NCBI RefSeq assembly: GCF_022348085.1
Contig: NZ_JAKRFN010000027.1
Coordinates: forward strand, 17,240 to 81,239
Length of the DNA: 64,000 nucleotides
Source of the DNA: Mycobacterium sp. PSTR-4-N
Lineage (GTDB): Bacteria > Actinomycetota > Actinomycetes > Mycobacteriales > Mycobacteriaceae
Direction: 5' to 3'
The first letter of the stretch is position 1. Every line of letters begins with the position of its first letter. A program made the position numbers and the translations under genes. The notes beneath the pieces were generated by a model. The model saw nothing but the letters and a program-made list of their open reading frames with translations. It made no database searches and was not told the DNA's origin. Positions 33,760 to 42,142 of the stretch are shown here, in pieces.

Positions 33760-35145
33760 GTGAAGCCCAAGAATTTCTCCGTCAACGAGCGAACCTACGT
33801 TCTGCACGACAAGCCCGTGGTCGTCATCTGCATCGACGGCAGCGAACCCGACTACCACGTCGAAGCCATGGCAGCGGGCAAGATGCCTTGGTTGAGCAGC
33901 ATTCTCGACGGCGAGTCGAGCAGCACGTGGGCGGCCCACTGCGCCATGCCGGCACTGACCAACCCGAACAACCTGTCGATCGCCACGGGTCGCCCGCCCG
34001 TTGCCCACGGCATCTGCGGCAACTACATCTTCGACACGCAGACCGGCGAAGAAGTGCTGATGAACGACAAGAAGTACCTGCGGGCACCGACGGTTTTCGC
34101 CGCGGCCAACGAGGCCGGCCTGGACGTGGTGGTCGTGACGGCGAAGGACAAGCTGCGCCGTCTCCTGGGCGCCGGACTGGTCGAAGAGGGTCCCAGCCTC
34201 AGCGGTGACGCCACCCAGTTCGTGGCGCCGTCGAGGAACGGAATCTGCTTCTCCGCCGAGAAGGCGGACACGGCGACGGTGTCGAGCAACGGCATCACCG
34301 ACGTGCTCGACCTGGTGGGCATGCCGCTGCCCAGCGTGTACTCCGCGGAACTGAGCGAGTTCACGCTGGCTGCCGGCGTCGCCATCCTCAAGACGCGGGG
34401 CGCCGACCTGATGTACCTGTCGCTCACCGACTACATTCAGCACAAGAACGCCCCCGGCTCCGACGTAGCGAACGACTTCTACGCGATGATCGACGACTAT
34501 GCGGCCAAGCTCGACGCACTCGGTGCCGTCGTTGTCATCACCGCGGACCACGGGATGAGCGCGAAGACCGACGCGAGTGGCACGGCAAACGTCATCTACG
34601 TCGAGGACGAGGTGCGTCAGATCCTGGGCCACCCGACGGGTGCCGCTCCCGACGCGGAGAACGGGGTCCGGGTGATCCTGCCGATCACCGATCCCTACAC
34701 CGTGCATCACGGCGCGCTCGGTTCGTTCGCAAGCATCTACCTCCCGAACGACGCCCCCGTGAAGGACGTCGTCGAGGGCCTGCGCACCATCGACGGTGTC
34801 GAGCAAGTTCTCGAGCGCGAGGAGGCGGCTACTTTGTACAGCTTGCCCGCCGACCGCATCGGGGACGTCATCTTGCTTTCAGCTGCGGGGACGGCGGTTG
34901 GACGCTATGAGGCGTGGCATGACCTCAGCGGTTTGGATGCCCCGCTTCGCTCACACGGAGCATTGGGAGAGTTGCAGATCCCGTTCATCGTCAACCGTGC
35001 CTTGCCGAGGCCCACGCCGCTCGACGAGCCGTTCGGAGACACCGCGTACGTGCACAACTACGACGCTTTTTGGATCGCAACGACTCTCGTTGCCAACGTG
35101 GCCAAGCACGGCCGCGATCGCGCCTCGGCTGCTCGCGTGTCTTGA
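33760..35145 (+). CDS. phnA: Phosphonoacetate hydrolase
   Basis: The protein has about 461 residues, an alkaline-phosphatase-superfamily metalloenzyme. Features are VVVICIDGSEPDYHVEAMAA (first metal Asp), the nucleophile region CAMPALTNPNNLSIATG (Thr in PALTNPNN), YLSLTDYIQHKNAPGS and VVITADHGMSAKTD (metal ligands). The late HHGALGSFASIYL contributes a His. It cleaves the C-P bond of phosphonoacetate to acetate and phosphate. The frame is open upstream; I prefer GTG 33760 with GGAG seven bases before it. Next come a GlpT-like transporter and a LysR regulator, the phnA-phnB-phnR layout known from Pseudomonas. Confidence 0.92.
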   Translation: MKPKNFSVNERTYVLHDKPVVVICIDGSEPDYHVEAMAAGKMPWLSSILDGESSSTWAAHCAMPALTNPNNLSIATGRPPVAHGICGNYIFDTQTGEEVLMNDKKYLRAPTVFAAANEAGLDVVVVTAKDKLRRLLGAGLVEEGPSLSGDATQFVAPSRNGICFSAEKADTATVSSNGITDVLDLVGMPLPSVYSAELSEFTLAAGVAILKTRGADLMYLSLTDYIQHKNAPGSDVANDFYAMIDDYAAKLDALGAVVVITADHGMSAKTDASGTANVIYVEDEVRQILGHPTGAAPDAENGVRVILPITDPYTVHHGALGSFASIYLPNDAPVKDVVEGLRTIDGVEQVLEREEAATLYSLPADRIGDVILLSAAGTAVGRYEAWHDLSGLDAPLRSHGALGELQIPFIVNRALPRPTPLDEPFGDTAYVHNYDAFWIATTLVANVAKHGRDRASAARVS

Positions 35146-35163
35146 GAAGTCTGAGGTCTGGAA

Positions 35164-36498
35164 ATGACAAACTCGCAACGACGCGCCCCGTCAGATCTCT
35201 TCGTCAGCGATTCATCGTCTCTCCATGAAGTCACCGAGCAGGAGTTCGCCAAATACAAGTGGCGGATGTTGCTCGCCACGATGTTCTGCTATCTGTTCTT
35301 CTACACGGGCAGACAAACTTTCGGGTTCGCCATCCCCGGAATACAAGCAGAGCTCGGTCTGAGCAAGTCCACCTTGGGCGCCATCAGTGGCGCGATGCTG
35401 TGGTGCTACGCGGTCGGCCAGATCGTCAACGGCAACCTCGCCGACAAGTTCGGCGGCCGCCGCGTGATGGCCCTCGGTGCCGTTTTGTCCACCATGTTCA
35501 ACTGGTTCACCAGCTTCTCGGTGGGCCCACGATCCCTCGGTGCGCTGTGGGGTGCCAACGGGTTCGTCCAGGCAATGGGATTCCCGTCGGGTGGCAAGGT
35601 CATCTCAGGCTGGTGGAGCACCCACGAACGCGGCAAGAGCTTCGGCTTCTACAACTTCGCCGCCGGCCTTGCCTCCGTGCTCGCGTTCGTGACCTCGACG
35701 TTGGTGGTCGAGGTCTTCGATCTCGACTGGCGATGGATCTTCCGGATCCCCGTGCTGCTGATGCTGGTCGGCGGTGTCGCGTTCTTCATCATCGCGCGCG
35801 ACAATCCACGCCAAGCCAAGATCAAGCCCCCGCCTTCCTGGGAGGCCGATCAAGACCAACCCGGTAAGCACTTGGATTCGGCCGGTCAGACACGTGGCGT
35901 CAAGTCCCTGGATCGCTACAAACTTATGCTCCGGAATCCGAAGGTCTGGGTGACGGGTTCGGCCCTGGGGTTCAACAACGCTGCACGGTACGGGTTGCTG
36001 ATCTGGGTGCCGGTGTATCTGCTCGGTAGCGATTGGAAGTCGGACGGCTCGAAGATCAGCCCACTGTGGGTCTCGGTAGCTCTACCCGTCGGCATGGCGC
36101 TGGGGGCGCTGGTCAACGGCCAACTCTCCGACCGGATCTTCAAGTCTCGGCGGGACTATCCCATCGCGTTGTTCATGGGCCTCGGTGCCGTGACCGCCTT
36201 GGCGATGTACCTTCTGGCACTGCCGATCCTGCCCGAAATGGGGCTGATGTTCTTGCTCGGGTTCTTCGTCTACGGACCGCATTCGACGTTCTGGGCGCTC
36301 AGCACCGACATTGCCGGCAAGGCGATGGCTGGTACGGCGATCGGTGTGGTCAACTTCTTCGGTTACATCTTCGCCGGGGTTGCCGAGCCCTTGATCGGGC
36401 ACATGATGGACATCACGGGCAACACCGCGTTGATCTTCCCCGTGGTAGCCGGAGTGTGCACGTGCAGTTGCCTTCTCGCCTTGACGGTCCGCCGCTGA
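35164..36498 (+). CDS. Organophosphate:phosphate antiporter-family MFS transporter
   Basis: The protein has 444 residues and 12 predicted membrane helices. The start AKYKWRMLLATMFCYLFFYT leads to GRQTFGFAIPGIQAELGLSK. The A-loop is NGNLADKFGGRRVMALGAVL and the GlpT/UhpT-type text is GWWSTHERGKSFGFYNFAAG. It resembles glycerol-3-phosphate or UhpC-type carriers. Its place 18 bp after phnA and before a LysR gene matches the phosphonoacetate operon, so the likely substrate is phosphonoacetate, by context. Confidence 0.88.
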   Translation: MTNSQRRAPSDLFVSDSSSLHEVTEQEFAKYKWRMLLATMFCYLFFYTGRQTFGFAIPGIQAELGLSKSTLGAISGAMLWCYAVGQIVNGNLADKFGGRRVMALGAVLSTMFNWFTSFSVGPRSLGALWGANGFVQAMGFPSGGKVISGWWSTHERGKSFGFYNFAAGLASVLAFVTSTLVVEVFDLDWRWIFRIPVLLMLVGGVAFFIIARDNPRQAKIKPPPSWEADQDQPGKHLDSAGQTRGVKSLDRYKLMLRNPKVWVTGSALGFNNAARYGLLIWVPVYLLGSDWKSDGSKISPLWVSVALPVGMALGALVNGQLSDRIFKSRRDYPIALFMGLGAVTALAMYLLALPILPEMGLMFLLGFFVYGPHSTFWALSTDIAGKAMAGTAIGVVNFFGYIFAGVAEPLIGHMMDITGNTALIFPVVAGVCTCSCLLALTVRR

Positions 36499-36606
36499 CC
36501 GTCGCCGTCCTCGGCGTCCCGTCTGAGTCTTACTCGGGAACGCCGGGGACGGATGGCACACTGACGAAGGTTGCGGCGATGTCCCAGCAGCAGAGAGGGC
36601 GACGGC

Positions 36607-37518
36607 ATGATCTCGCTTAACCAGCTCGAAATCTTCGCCGCCGTGGTCGAGTGTGGAGGATTCTCCGGTGCGGCCAAACGCTTGTTTATGAGCCAGTCTT
36701 CTGTGTCCAGCCACGTTCGCGCACTTGAGAATTCACTCGGAGTGCAACTGGTCCAACGGACCAGCCGCGGAGCGCGAGCTACCTATGCCGGTGAGGTGGT
36801 TCTTCAACACGCTCGCGAGGTGTTCTCCGTACTCGAAAGCTTGGAAGGTCAAGTGGCACAACTGCAAGGACTCAAGACCGGCCGCCTGGCCGTGGCGGGG
36901 ACCACCACCTTGGGCACCTATCTCCTGCCTCAGCTCGTCGCCGATTTCTCGACGAGGGTCCCGGGTGTCGACTGCCAAATTCGCGTAGGCAACGAGGACG
37001 TGGTCGAGGCGTGGCTTCTCCAGAACGAGGTCGCCTTGGCACTGTGTGCCGAGGAACCCAAGGACGAGCGCCTGACCACCACACCGATGTTCGAGGAACG
37101 GTTGCAGCTCATCGGGCCGGCAGATTGCCCGTTGCGGTCACGGGTGCTCAACCCCGCCGACATCGCCGATCGGCGGTTCATTCTGCGGGAAGTTGGTTCG
37201 GCGACTCGCCGACAGCAGGAAGCGGCTCTGGCGGCTTGGAATCTGCCGCACGTGGAGCGGTGGGAGATGTGGGGACCCGCCACACTCAAGGAATCCGTAT
37301 GTGCCGGGCTGGGTTTGAGCCTCATCTCCGAGCACGCGATCACCCGCGAACGTGCCTCGGGTTTGCTGGTGGTGCTCGCGATCGAGCCGCCACCTCCACG
37401 TCGCACCGTCTCGCTGGTGACACGAGCCGGTCGCGCACTCACTCCGCCAGAACGCGCTTTCGTCGAACTCGTCGGCACCCTCGCCAAGTGGCCCGAACCT
37501 GACGTCGAACTCACCTGA
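36607..37518 (+). CDS. LysR-family regulator, probably of phosphonoacetate use
   Basis: The protein has 303 residues. The N-terminal HTH is LNQLEIFAAVVECGGFSGAA, KRLFMSQSSVSSHVRALENS, LGVQLVQRTSRGARATYAGE. The periplasmic-binding-like effector domain begins GRLAVAGTTTLGTYLLPQLV. ATG 36607 follows AGAGGGCGAC; an ATG at 36571 would add 12 residues. It is third in the phnA-transporter-lysR group, which parallels phnR. LysR regulators of this kind usually activate with the substrate as inducer. Confidence 0.88.
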   Translation: MISLNQLEIFAAVVECGGFSGAAKRLFMSQSSVSSHVRALENSLGVQLVQRTSRGARATYAGEVVLQHAREVFSVLESLEGQVAQLQGLKTGRLAVAGTTTLGTYLLPQLVADFSTRVPGVDCQIRVGNEDVVEAWLLQNEVALALCAEEPKDERLTTTPMFEERLQLIGPADCPLRSRVLNPADIADRRFILREVGSATRRQQEAALAAWNLPHVERWEMWGPATLKESVCAGLGLSLISEHAITRERASGLLVVLAIEPPPPRRTVSLVTRAGRALTPPERAFVELVGTLAKWPEPDVELT

Positions 37519-37580
37519 CACCGTCAATCCCGCCAGAAGAGCACGCTATTCGGGCATGTACCCAAGGAAGATCTACTTCG

Positions 37581-37937
37581 ATGACCACGTCCGCCAGAGA
37601 TACGCTGTCGACCAACGTAGCGCTGCCCACCGAGGAGGTCTATCCGCCCTCCGCCGCGTTCTCCGAGCAGGCCAACGCGTCCGCCGCCCTCTACGACGAG
37701 GCCGAAGCCGACCGCCTGGCGTTCTGGGCGACCCAGGCCGAGCGACTGTCGTGGGCGAAACCCTTCACCGAGGTTCTCGACTGGTCGGAGGCACCGTTCG
37801 CGAAGTGGTTCCCCGACGGCAAGCTCAACGTCGCCTACAACTGCGTGGACCGCCACGTCGAGGCAGGCAACGGTGACCGCGTCGCCATCCACTGGCTCGG
37901 TGAACCGGTCGACGAGAGCGAGACGCTGAGTCGATGA
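37581..37937 (+). pseudogene. Acetyl-CoA synthetase N-terminal fragment
   Basis: The frame reads EVYPPSAAFSEQANASAALY and then SWAKPFTEVLDWSEAPFAKW, NVAYNCVDRHVEAGNGDRVA and IHWLGEP. This is the N-terminal domain of acetyl-CoA synthetase. It ends at residue 118 (full length is about 650), before the AMP-binding motif. It retains its start codon and could still be translated. A scrap containing the AMP-binding motif lies at 7.5 kb. Confidence 0.85.
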
Positions 37938-38058
37938 CAACTCGCTCGCATGTTGGTCTACCGAAAGTTGTTTCGGCAGTGGCTTGCCAAGTCGCCAGGC
38001 GTGGAACGAATACTCGTCCTCGTTGGCGGAGGCGGGCGCCAGGGCGTGTGTCATCGAG

Positions 38059-38074
38059 CGTACCGTCCAGTACA
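38059..38074. promoter_or_regulatory. TGTAC-N6-GTACA operator-like site (one mismatch)
   Basis: CGTAC-CGTCCA-GTACA, about 170 bp upstream of the hydrolase-OsmC gene. A second site lies closer, at 38197. Confidence 0.5.
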
Positions 38075-38196
38075 TTTGGCGATGCGGTTACCTCCATCCC
38101 TGGGATCGGTGCGGCCAGTCCGCGACGAACGTCAAACGGGCTGTGCATGCGACGTGCGATGACGGTTGTCCGTTAGGTCGGCATCGCGTGACGAAC

Positions 38197-38212
38197 TGTT
38201 CCGTGTAGTACA
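38197..38212. promoter_or_regulatory. TGTAC-N6-GTACA operator-like site (one mismatch)
   Basis: TGTTC-CGTGTA-GTACA. On the minus strand it reads TGTAC-TACACG-GAACA, with a spacer like TACGAG. It lies 35 bp upstream of the hydrolase-OsmC start. Two sites 138 bp apart could bind cooperatively. Confidence 0.55.
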
Positions 38213-38246
38213 TTCACCGAAGGTCGTTATGAGCCCAGGAAGGCGT

Positions 38247-39482
38247 ATGAGCACCCCAACCAGAACGGTCTTCCGCGGCAGTAGCGCAGAGTTGGTCGGC
38301 AAGCTGGAGTTGCCGAGTGACGCCCCGACAGCGTGGGCTTTGTTCGCGCACTGCTTCACGTGCGGCAAGGACAACTCTGCTGCAGGCCGGATCTCGCGCG
38401 CACTGGCGAGTCGGGGTGTCGCAGTACTGCGGTTCGACTTCACCGGCTTGGGGGAGTCCGACGGTGACTTCGCCGCGACCGGCTTCAGTTCCAACGTCGA
38501 GGACTTGGTCTGCGCTGCAAACCATCTCCGCGATCAGTTCAGTGCCCCGGCAGTTTTGATCGGGCATTCCTTGGGCGGGGCGGCCGTCTTGGCCGCCGCG
38601 CCGCAGATTCCCGAGGTTCGCGGAGTCGTCACCATCGGAGCCCCGGCTGACCCCTTCCATGTCGTCGGAATGCTCGGCGACGTGACGCCCGTCGTCGAAT
38701 CGGGTGAGGCCACGGTGTCCATCGGGGGGCGACCGTTTCGCGTGCGTCGCCAATTCCTCGACGACATCGCGATGCAACCGCAGCGCGAGCGCATTTCCAC
38801 CCTCGACGCCGCCCTGCTCGTCATGCATTCCCCAGTCGACCAGGTGGTGTCGGTGGACAACGCGCGAATCATCTTCGACACCGCGCGCCATCCCAAGTCG
38901 TTCGTCGCTCTCGACGGCGCAGACCATCTTCTCAGCGATCGGGCCGATGCCGAGTACGCGGCGAACGTCCTCGCCGCATGGGCGAGCAAGTACGTGTCGA
39001 ACCCCACGACCACCGCCGGACCGATCACCGACGATCCCGCCGAAGGTGCCGTTCGGGTCGCCGAGAGCGGTCCCGGCAGACTCACCCAGCAGATCAGCGC
39101 GCGTCGGCATCGGCTGACCGCGGACGAACCCGCCCCCGTGGGTGACGACGCCGGACCGACGCCGTACGACCTTCTTCTGGCCGCGCTCGGTGCCTGCACG
39201 TCGATGACGGTGCGGATGTACGCCGATCGCAAGCAGTGGCCGCTGGAACGCATCGTCGTCGATTCGCGCCACTTCCGAATCCACGCCAAGGATTGCGACG
39301 AGTGTGAGACCGCCACGGGGATGGTCGACCGGATCGAACGCGACATCACCCTCATCGGCCCGCTCGACGCCGACCAACGCGCCAAGCTGCTCGACATCGC
39401 CGACCGATGCCCGGTGCATCGCACCCTTCGTTCCGAAGTGTCCATCCATACCGCTGAAGCACCAAGACAGAGGCTGACATGA
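38247..39482 (+). CDS. Bifunctional alpha/beta hydrolase - OsmC fusion
   Basis: The protein has about 411 residues. Residues 1-255 form an alpha/beta hydrolase with ALFAHCFTCGKDNSAAGRIS, nucleophile GHSLGGAAV, acidic SPVDQVV, and late His in DGADHLLSD. Residues 270-411 form an OsmC/Ohr-like domain with GPTPYDLLLAALGACTSMTV (first redox Cys) and CPVHRTLRSEVSIHT (second Cys). Such OsmC domains reduce organic hydroperoxides through the Cys pair. The fusion may deal with lipid-derived peroxides or esters. ATG 38247 follows AGGAAGG. It overlaps the downstream flavoprotein (ATGA), a likely redox partner. Confidence 0.92.
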   Translation: MSTPTRTVFRGSSAELVGKLELPSDAPTAWALFAHCFTCGKDNSAAGRISRALASRGVAVLRFDFTGLGESDGDFAATGFSSNVEDLVCAANHLRDQFSAPAVLIGHSLGGAAVLAAAPQIPEVRGVVTIGAPADPFHVVGMLGDVTPVVESGEATVSIGGRPFRVRRQFLDDIAMQPQRERISTLDAALLVMHSPVDQVVSVDNARIIFDTARHPKSFVALDGADHLLSDRADAEYAANVLAAWASKYVSNPTTTAGPITDDPAEGAVRVAESGPGRLTQQISARRHRLTADEPAPVGDDAGPTPYDLLLAALGACTSMTVRMYADRKQWPLERIVVDSRHFRIHAKDCDECETATGMVDRIERDITLIGPLDADQRAKLLDIADRCPVHRTLRSEVSIHTAEAPRQRLT

Positions 39483-40915
39483 CCCAAGATTCAGAATTCG
39501 ACGTCGTCGTCATCGGCGGCGGCCCCGGTGGCGCCTCAGCGGCGCAGTACCTCATCGCCGAAGGCCTCGACGTGGCCTTGATCGAGGAGCGCCTCATCGG
39601 CGGCGAATGCCACTACTGGGCGTGCAATCCCACCAAGTCGCTGCTGCGTCCGATCGAGGTATTGGCCCTGGCGAAGGCCGTTCCCGGCGCCCGAGAAGCC
39701 GTCGGAGAGGGCCAGCTCGACGTCGCAGCCGTCTTCGCGAAACGGGACACCATCGTCGACCACCTCAACGATGACGGCGCCACCGCTGGGTTGCAGCAGA
39801 GTGGGCTGACGGTGTTCCACGCCCGCGGGCGGCTCGCCGGCCAACGGGAGGTCACCGTCACCCACCCCGACGGCCGCGAGGAGACCATCCGGGCGCGGCA
39901 CGCGGTCGTGCTCGCCACCGGCACCCGCCCCGCCATCCCCGACGTACCCGGACTGGCCGACGCGCACCCCTGGACCAACCGGGACCTCGCGACCATGACG
40001 CACGTGCCACCACGAAGCCTGATCATCGGTGGCGGCGTCGTCGCCGTCGAGTTCGCCACCATCCTGGCTGGCCTTGGCTCCAAGGTCACACTGCTTGCGC
40101 GCGGCGACACCCTGCTGCGCAACTCCGAGACCGTCGCCAGCGAAATGGTCACCGAGTCGTTGCGGCGCAAGGGAGTAGACCTTCGCTTCCACGCTCACCC
40201 ATCTGGCGTGGCCCGACCGGTTGCGGGCGGCGCCGTCAGCGTCACCGTCGGTGACGAGTACATCGAGGTCGACGAAGTCGTCGTAGCTGCGGGACGGACG
40301 GTCAACACCGATTCCCTCGGCTTGGAAACCGTTGGGTTGCATGCCGGAGAGTTCGTTGCCGTCGACGACCATTTGCAGGCACTTGGAGTGGACGGCACCT
40401 GGCTGTACGCGATGGGTGACACCACCGGGCGTGCGCTTCTCTCGCATCTGTCGCAATATCACGCAGTCGTGGTTGCCGACATCATCGCCGCCCGCGCGCG
40501 AGGCCGTCAGCTCGCGGACGACGAACTCATCGCCCGCGACCCGCACAACCTTCCACAGGTCGTGTACACCGACCCGCAGGTCATCGAAGTGGGACGAACC
40601 GAAAGTCAAGCGCGCGCTGACGGATTCACGGTTACGACGAGCACCGCGCGTTACCCGGAAGCCGTACCCGACCTCGCCATCTTCCGCGACGGATTCGACG
40701 CTTGGGCGAAACTGGTCATCGACGCCGACACGGACACCCTGCTCGGCGCAACCTTCGTCGGACCCGAGTTCGCCGAACTCGCCCAAGCGGCCACACTCGC
40801 CGTCGTCGCCAAGGTCCCGATCGAGACACTGCGTCACGTGGTGGCGCCGCACCCGTCGGTCAACCAGGTCTGGAACCCGCTCCTCGCCCGGCAACGGGGA
40901 CGTACAGCCGAGTAG
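39479..40915 (+). CDS. Class I pyridine nucleotide-disulfide oxidoreductase
   Basis: The protein has 478 residues. The FAD motif is VVVIGGGPGGASAAQYLIAE. The redox disulfide lies in GGECHYWACNPTKSLLRP (CHYWAC, the CxxxxC of class I). The NAD(P) motif is SLIIGGGVVAVEFATILAGL, and the second FAD motif is WLYAMGDTTGRALLSH. The dimerisation domain ends HPSVNQVWNPLL, so the usual His-Glu pair of lipoamide dehydrogenase is not evident. It is coupled to the hydrolase-OsmC gene and might reduce its disulfide directly, or a low-molecular-weight disulfide. Substrate unknown. Confidence 0.88.
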   Translation: MTQDSEFDVVVIGGGPGGASAAQYLIAEGLDVALIEERLIGGECHYWACNPTKSLLRPIEVLALAKAVPGAREAVGEGQLDVAAVFAKRDTIVDHLNDDGATAGLQQSGLTVFHARGRLAGQREVTVTHPDGREETIRARHAVVLATGTRPAIPDVPGLADAHPWTNRDLATMTHVPPRSLIIGGGVVAVEFATILAGLGSKVTLLARGDTLLRNSETVASEMVTESLRRKGVDLRFHAHPSGVARPVAGGAVSVTVGDEYIEVDEVVVAAGRTVNTDSLGLETVGLHAGEFVAVDDHLQALGVDGTWLYAMGDTTGRALLSHLSQYHAVVVADIIAARARGRQLADDELIARDPHNLPQVVYTDPQVIEVGRTESQARADGFTVTTSTARYPEAVPDLAIFRDGFDAWAKLVIDADTDTLLGATFVGPEFAELAQAATLAVVAKVPIETLRHVVAPHPSVNQVWNPLLARQRGRTAE

Positions 40916-40928
40916 GCCGCTCGGTCTT

Positions 40929-40944
40929 GGGAAGTCGACTTCCC
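40929..40944. promoter_or_regulatory. Perfect 16-bp palindrome before the GGDEF gene
   Basis: GGGAAGTCGACTTCCC is fully self-complementary. It has no U-tract, so an operator is more likely than a terminator. It lies 13 bp after the flavoprotein stop and 113 bp before the GGDEF start. Confidence 0.5.
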
Positions 40945-41056
40945 TGGGAGGTAATACAGCTGGCGAACCGGGGGTTGCCAAACCATTCACGAAAACGTGC
41001 ATTGCGTTTCCGGCCCTGCTCATAGGCGAGAAGGGTTACGGACAAATGGTGGGCAG

Positions 41057-42142
41057 GTGACGGGGCCAATAGACGCTGAACACTACGAGTGGGTCACCGC
41101 CTTCATGCACGCACGCAACGCGACGCTCATCACCCGTCTCTTCGTGGCCGCCACCTCGCTGGCGATGTCAGCGGCAACGCTGGTACTCCTGATCGGCGCC
41201 GGCGGCCCGCAGCACCAGCCGGCGCAGACAATGATGTGGCTCGCCGTGGGCGGAGGAGTCGCGGGTGCGGTCTTATGGCTATTGCGGTGGCCCTCTCGAA
41301 TGCAGTCGATGGGGTTCGCTGCGATTGCCACAGGGTCAATCGCGTTGGCCTGCTTGGCCTACCCTGACCATTTGGCGGCACTTCTGGGATGCATTGCGTT
41401 CACCACCATCGCCGCCTACGTGGCATTCTTCCACTCGCCTTCCATGGTTCTCGGTGTCTTCCTCGTCGTCGCGGCGGTAGCGCTGAGCCAAGTCATCGAG
41501 CTGGCCGACGACGGACGCATCGCGCTGGCAACAGTCGACCTGTTCTTGGTGCTGCAGGCAAACCTCGCCGTGGCGATATCCATTTGCAGTCTGCTGCGGA
41601 CAGTGAAGGGAGACTTGGCCGCTGCCGATCTCGACCCCTTGACCGGACTTCTGAACAGGCGCGCCTTCCGCATGCGGATACCGGGCCTGCTCTCCCATCA
41701 CCAGAGCGCGAGAGGCGGATACCTGCGCATTGCACTGGTGGATCTCGATGACTTCAAGTCTGTCAACGACACCCACGGACATGCTGCCGGCGACCGAGCG
41801 CTGGTGGCGGTCGCCGGCGCACTCCGATCTGCCTCCGCACCGACTGCCGTCATCGCACGCAGCGGCGGGGAGGAATTCCTCATTGCCGATGTCGCGCCTT
41901 CACACCGCGACGTGCTGCACTATCAGCGCATCTGTGCGGCGATCAGGGAACTGCCCATGCCCGTCACGGCCAGCATAGGTACGTCGTGTGTGGCGCTGGA
42001 CTCGCTGTCCCGCCATGTCCTGGACGAGGCCATGGAAAACTTGATCGGCGCCGCAGACATGGCCATGTACCGCGCAAAACGGAACGGCGGCAACCAATGT
42101 CACCATCATGGCGTATGGCGCCCTGCCCCGCCCAACGACTAG
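41057..42142 (+). CDS. Membrane diguanylate cyclase (GGDEF)
   Basis: The protein has about 361 residues. About five to six hydrophobic helices occupy residues 20-180. The cytosolic GGDEF domain (about 190-350) starts LAAADLDPLTGLLNRRAFRM. It includes LVDLDDFKSVNDTHGHAAGD (metal Asp) and the signature ARSGGEEFLIAD (SGGEEF, compatible with activity). No EAL domain is present. It would make cyclic di-GMP in response to a membrane signal. GTG 41057 has been chosen, but the start is uncertain. Confidence 0.85.
   Translation: MTGPIDAEHYEWVTAFMHARNATLITRLFVAATSLAMSAATLVLLIGAGGPQHQPAQTMMWLAVGGGVAGAVLWLLRWPSRMQSMGFAAIATGSIALACLAYPDHLAALLGCIAFTTIAAYVAFFHSPSMVLGVFLVVAAVALSQVIELADDGRIALATVDLFLVLQANLAVAISICSLLRTVKGDLAAADLDPLTGLLNRRAFRMRIPGLLSHHQSARGGYLRIALVDLDDFKSVNDTHGHAAGDRALVAVAGALRSASAPTAVIARSGGEEFLIADVAPSHRDVLHYQRICAAIRELPMPVTASIGTSCVALDSLSRHVLDEAMENLIGAADMAMYRAKRNGGNQCHHHGVWRPAPPND

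Noticed and set aside
38214..39449. Long open frames antisense to the hydrolase-OsmC gene and, from 39536, to the flavoprotein
   Set aside because: No protein-like motifs. The sense proteins are clearly identified.
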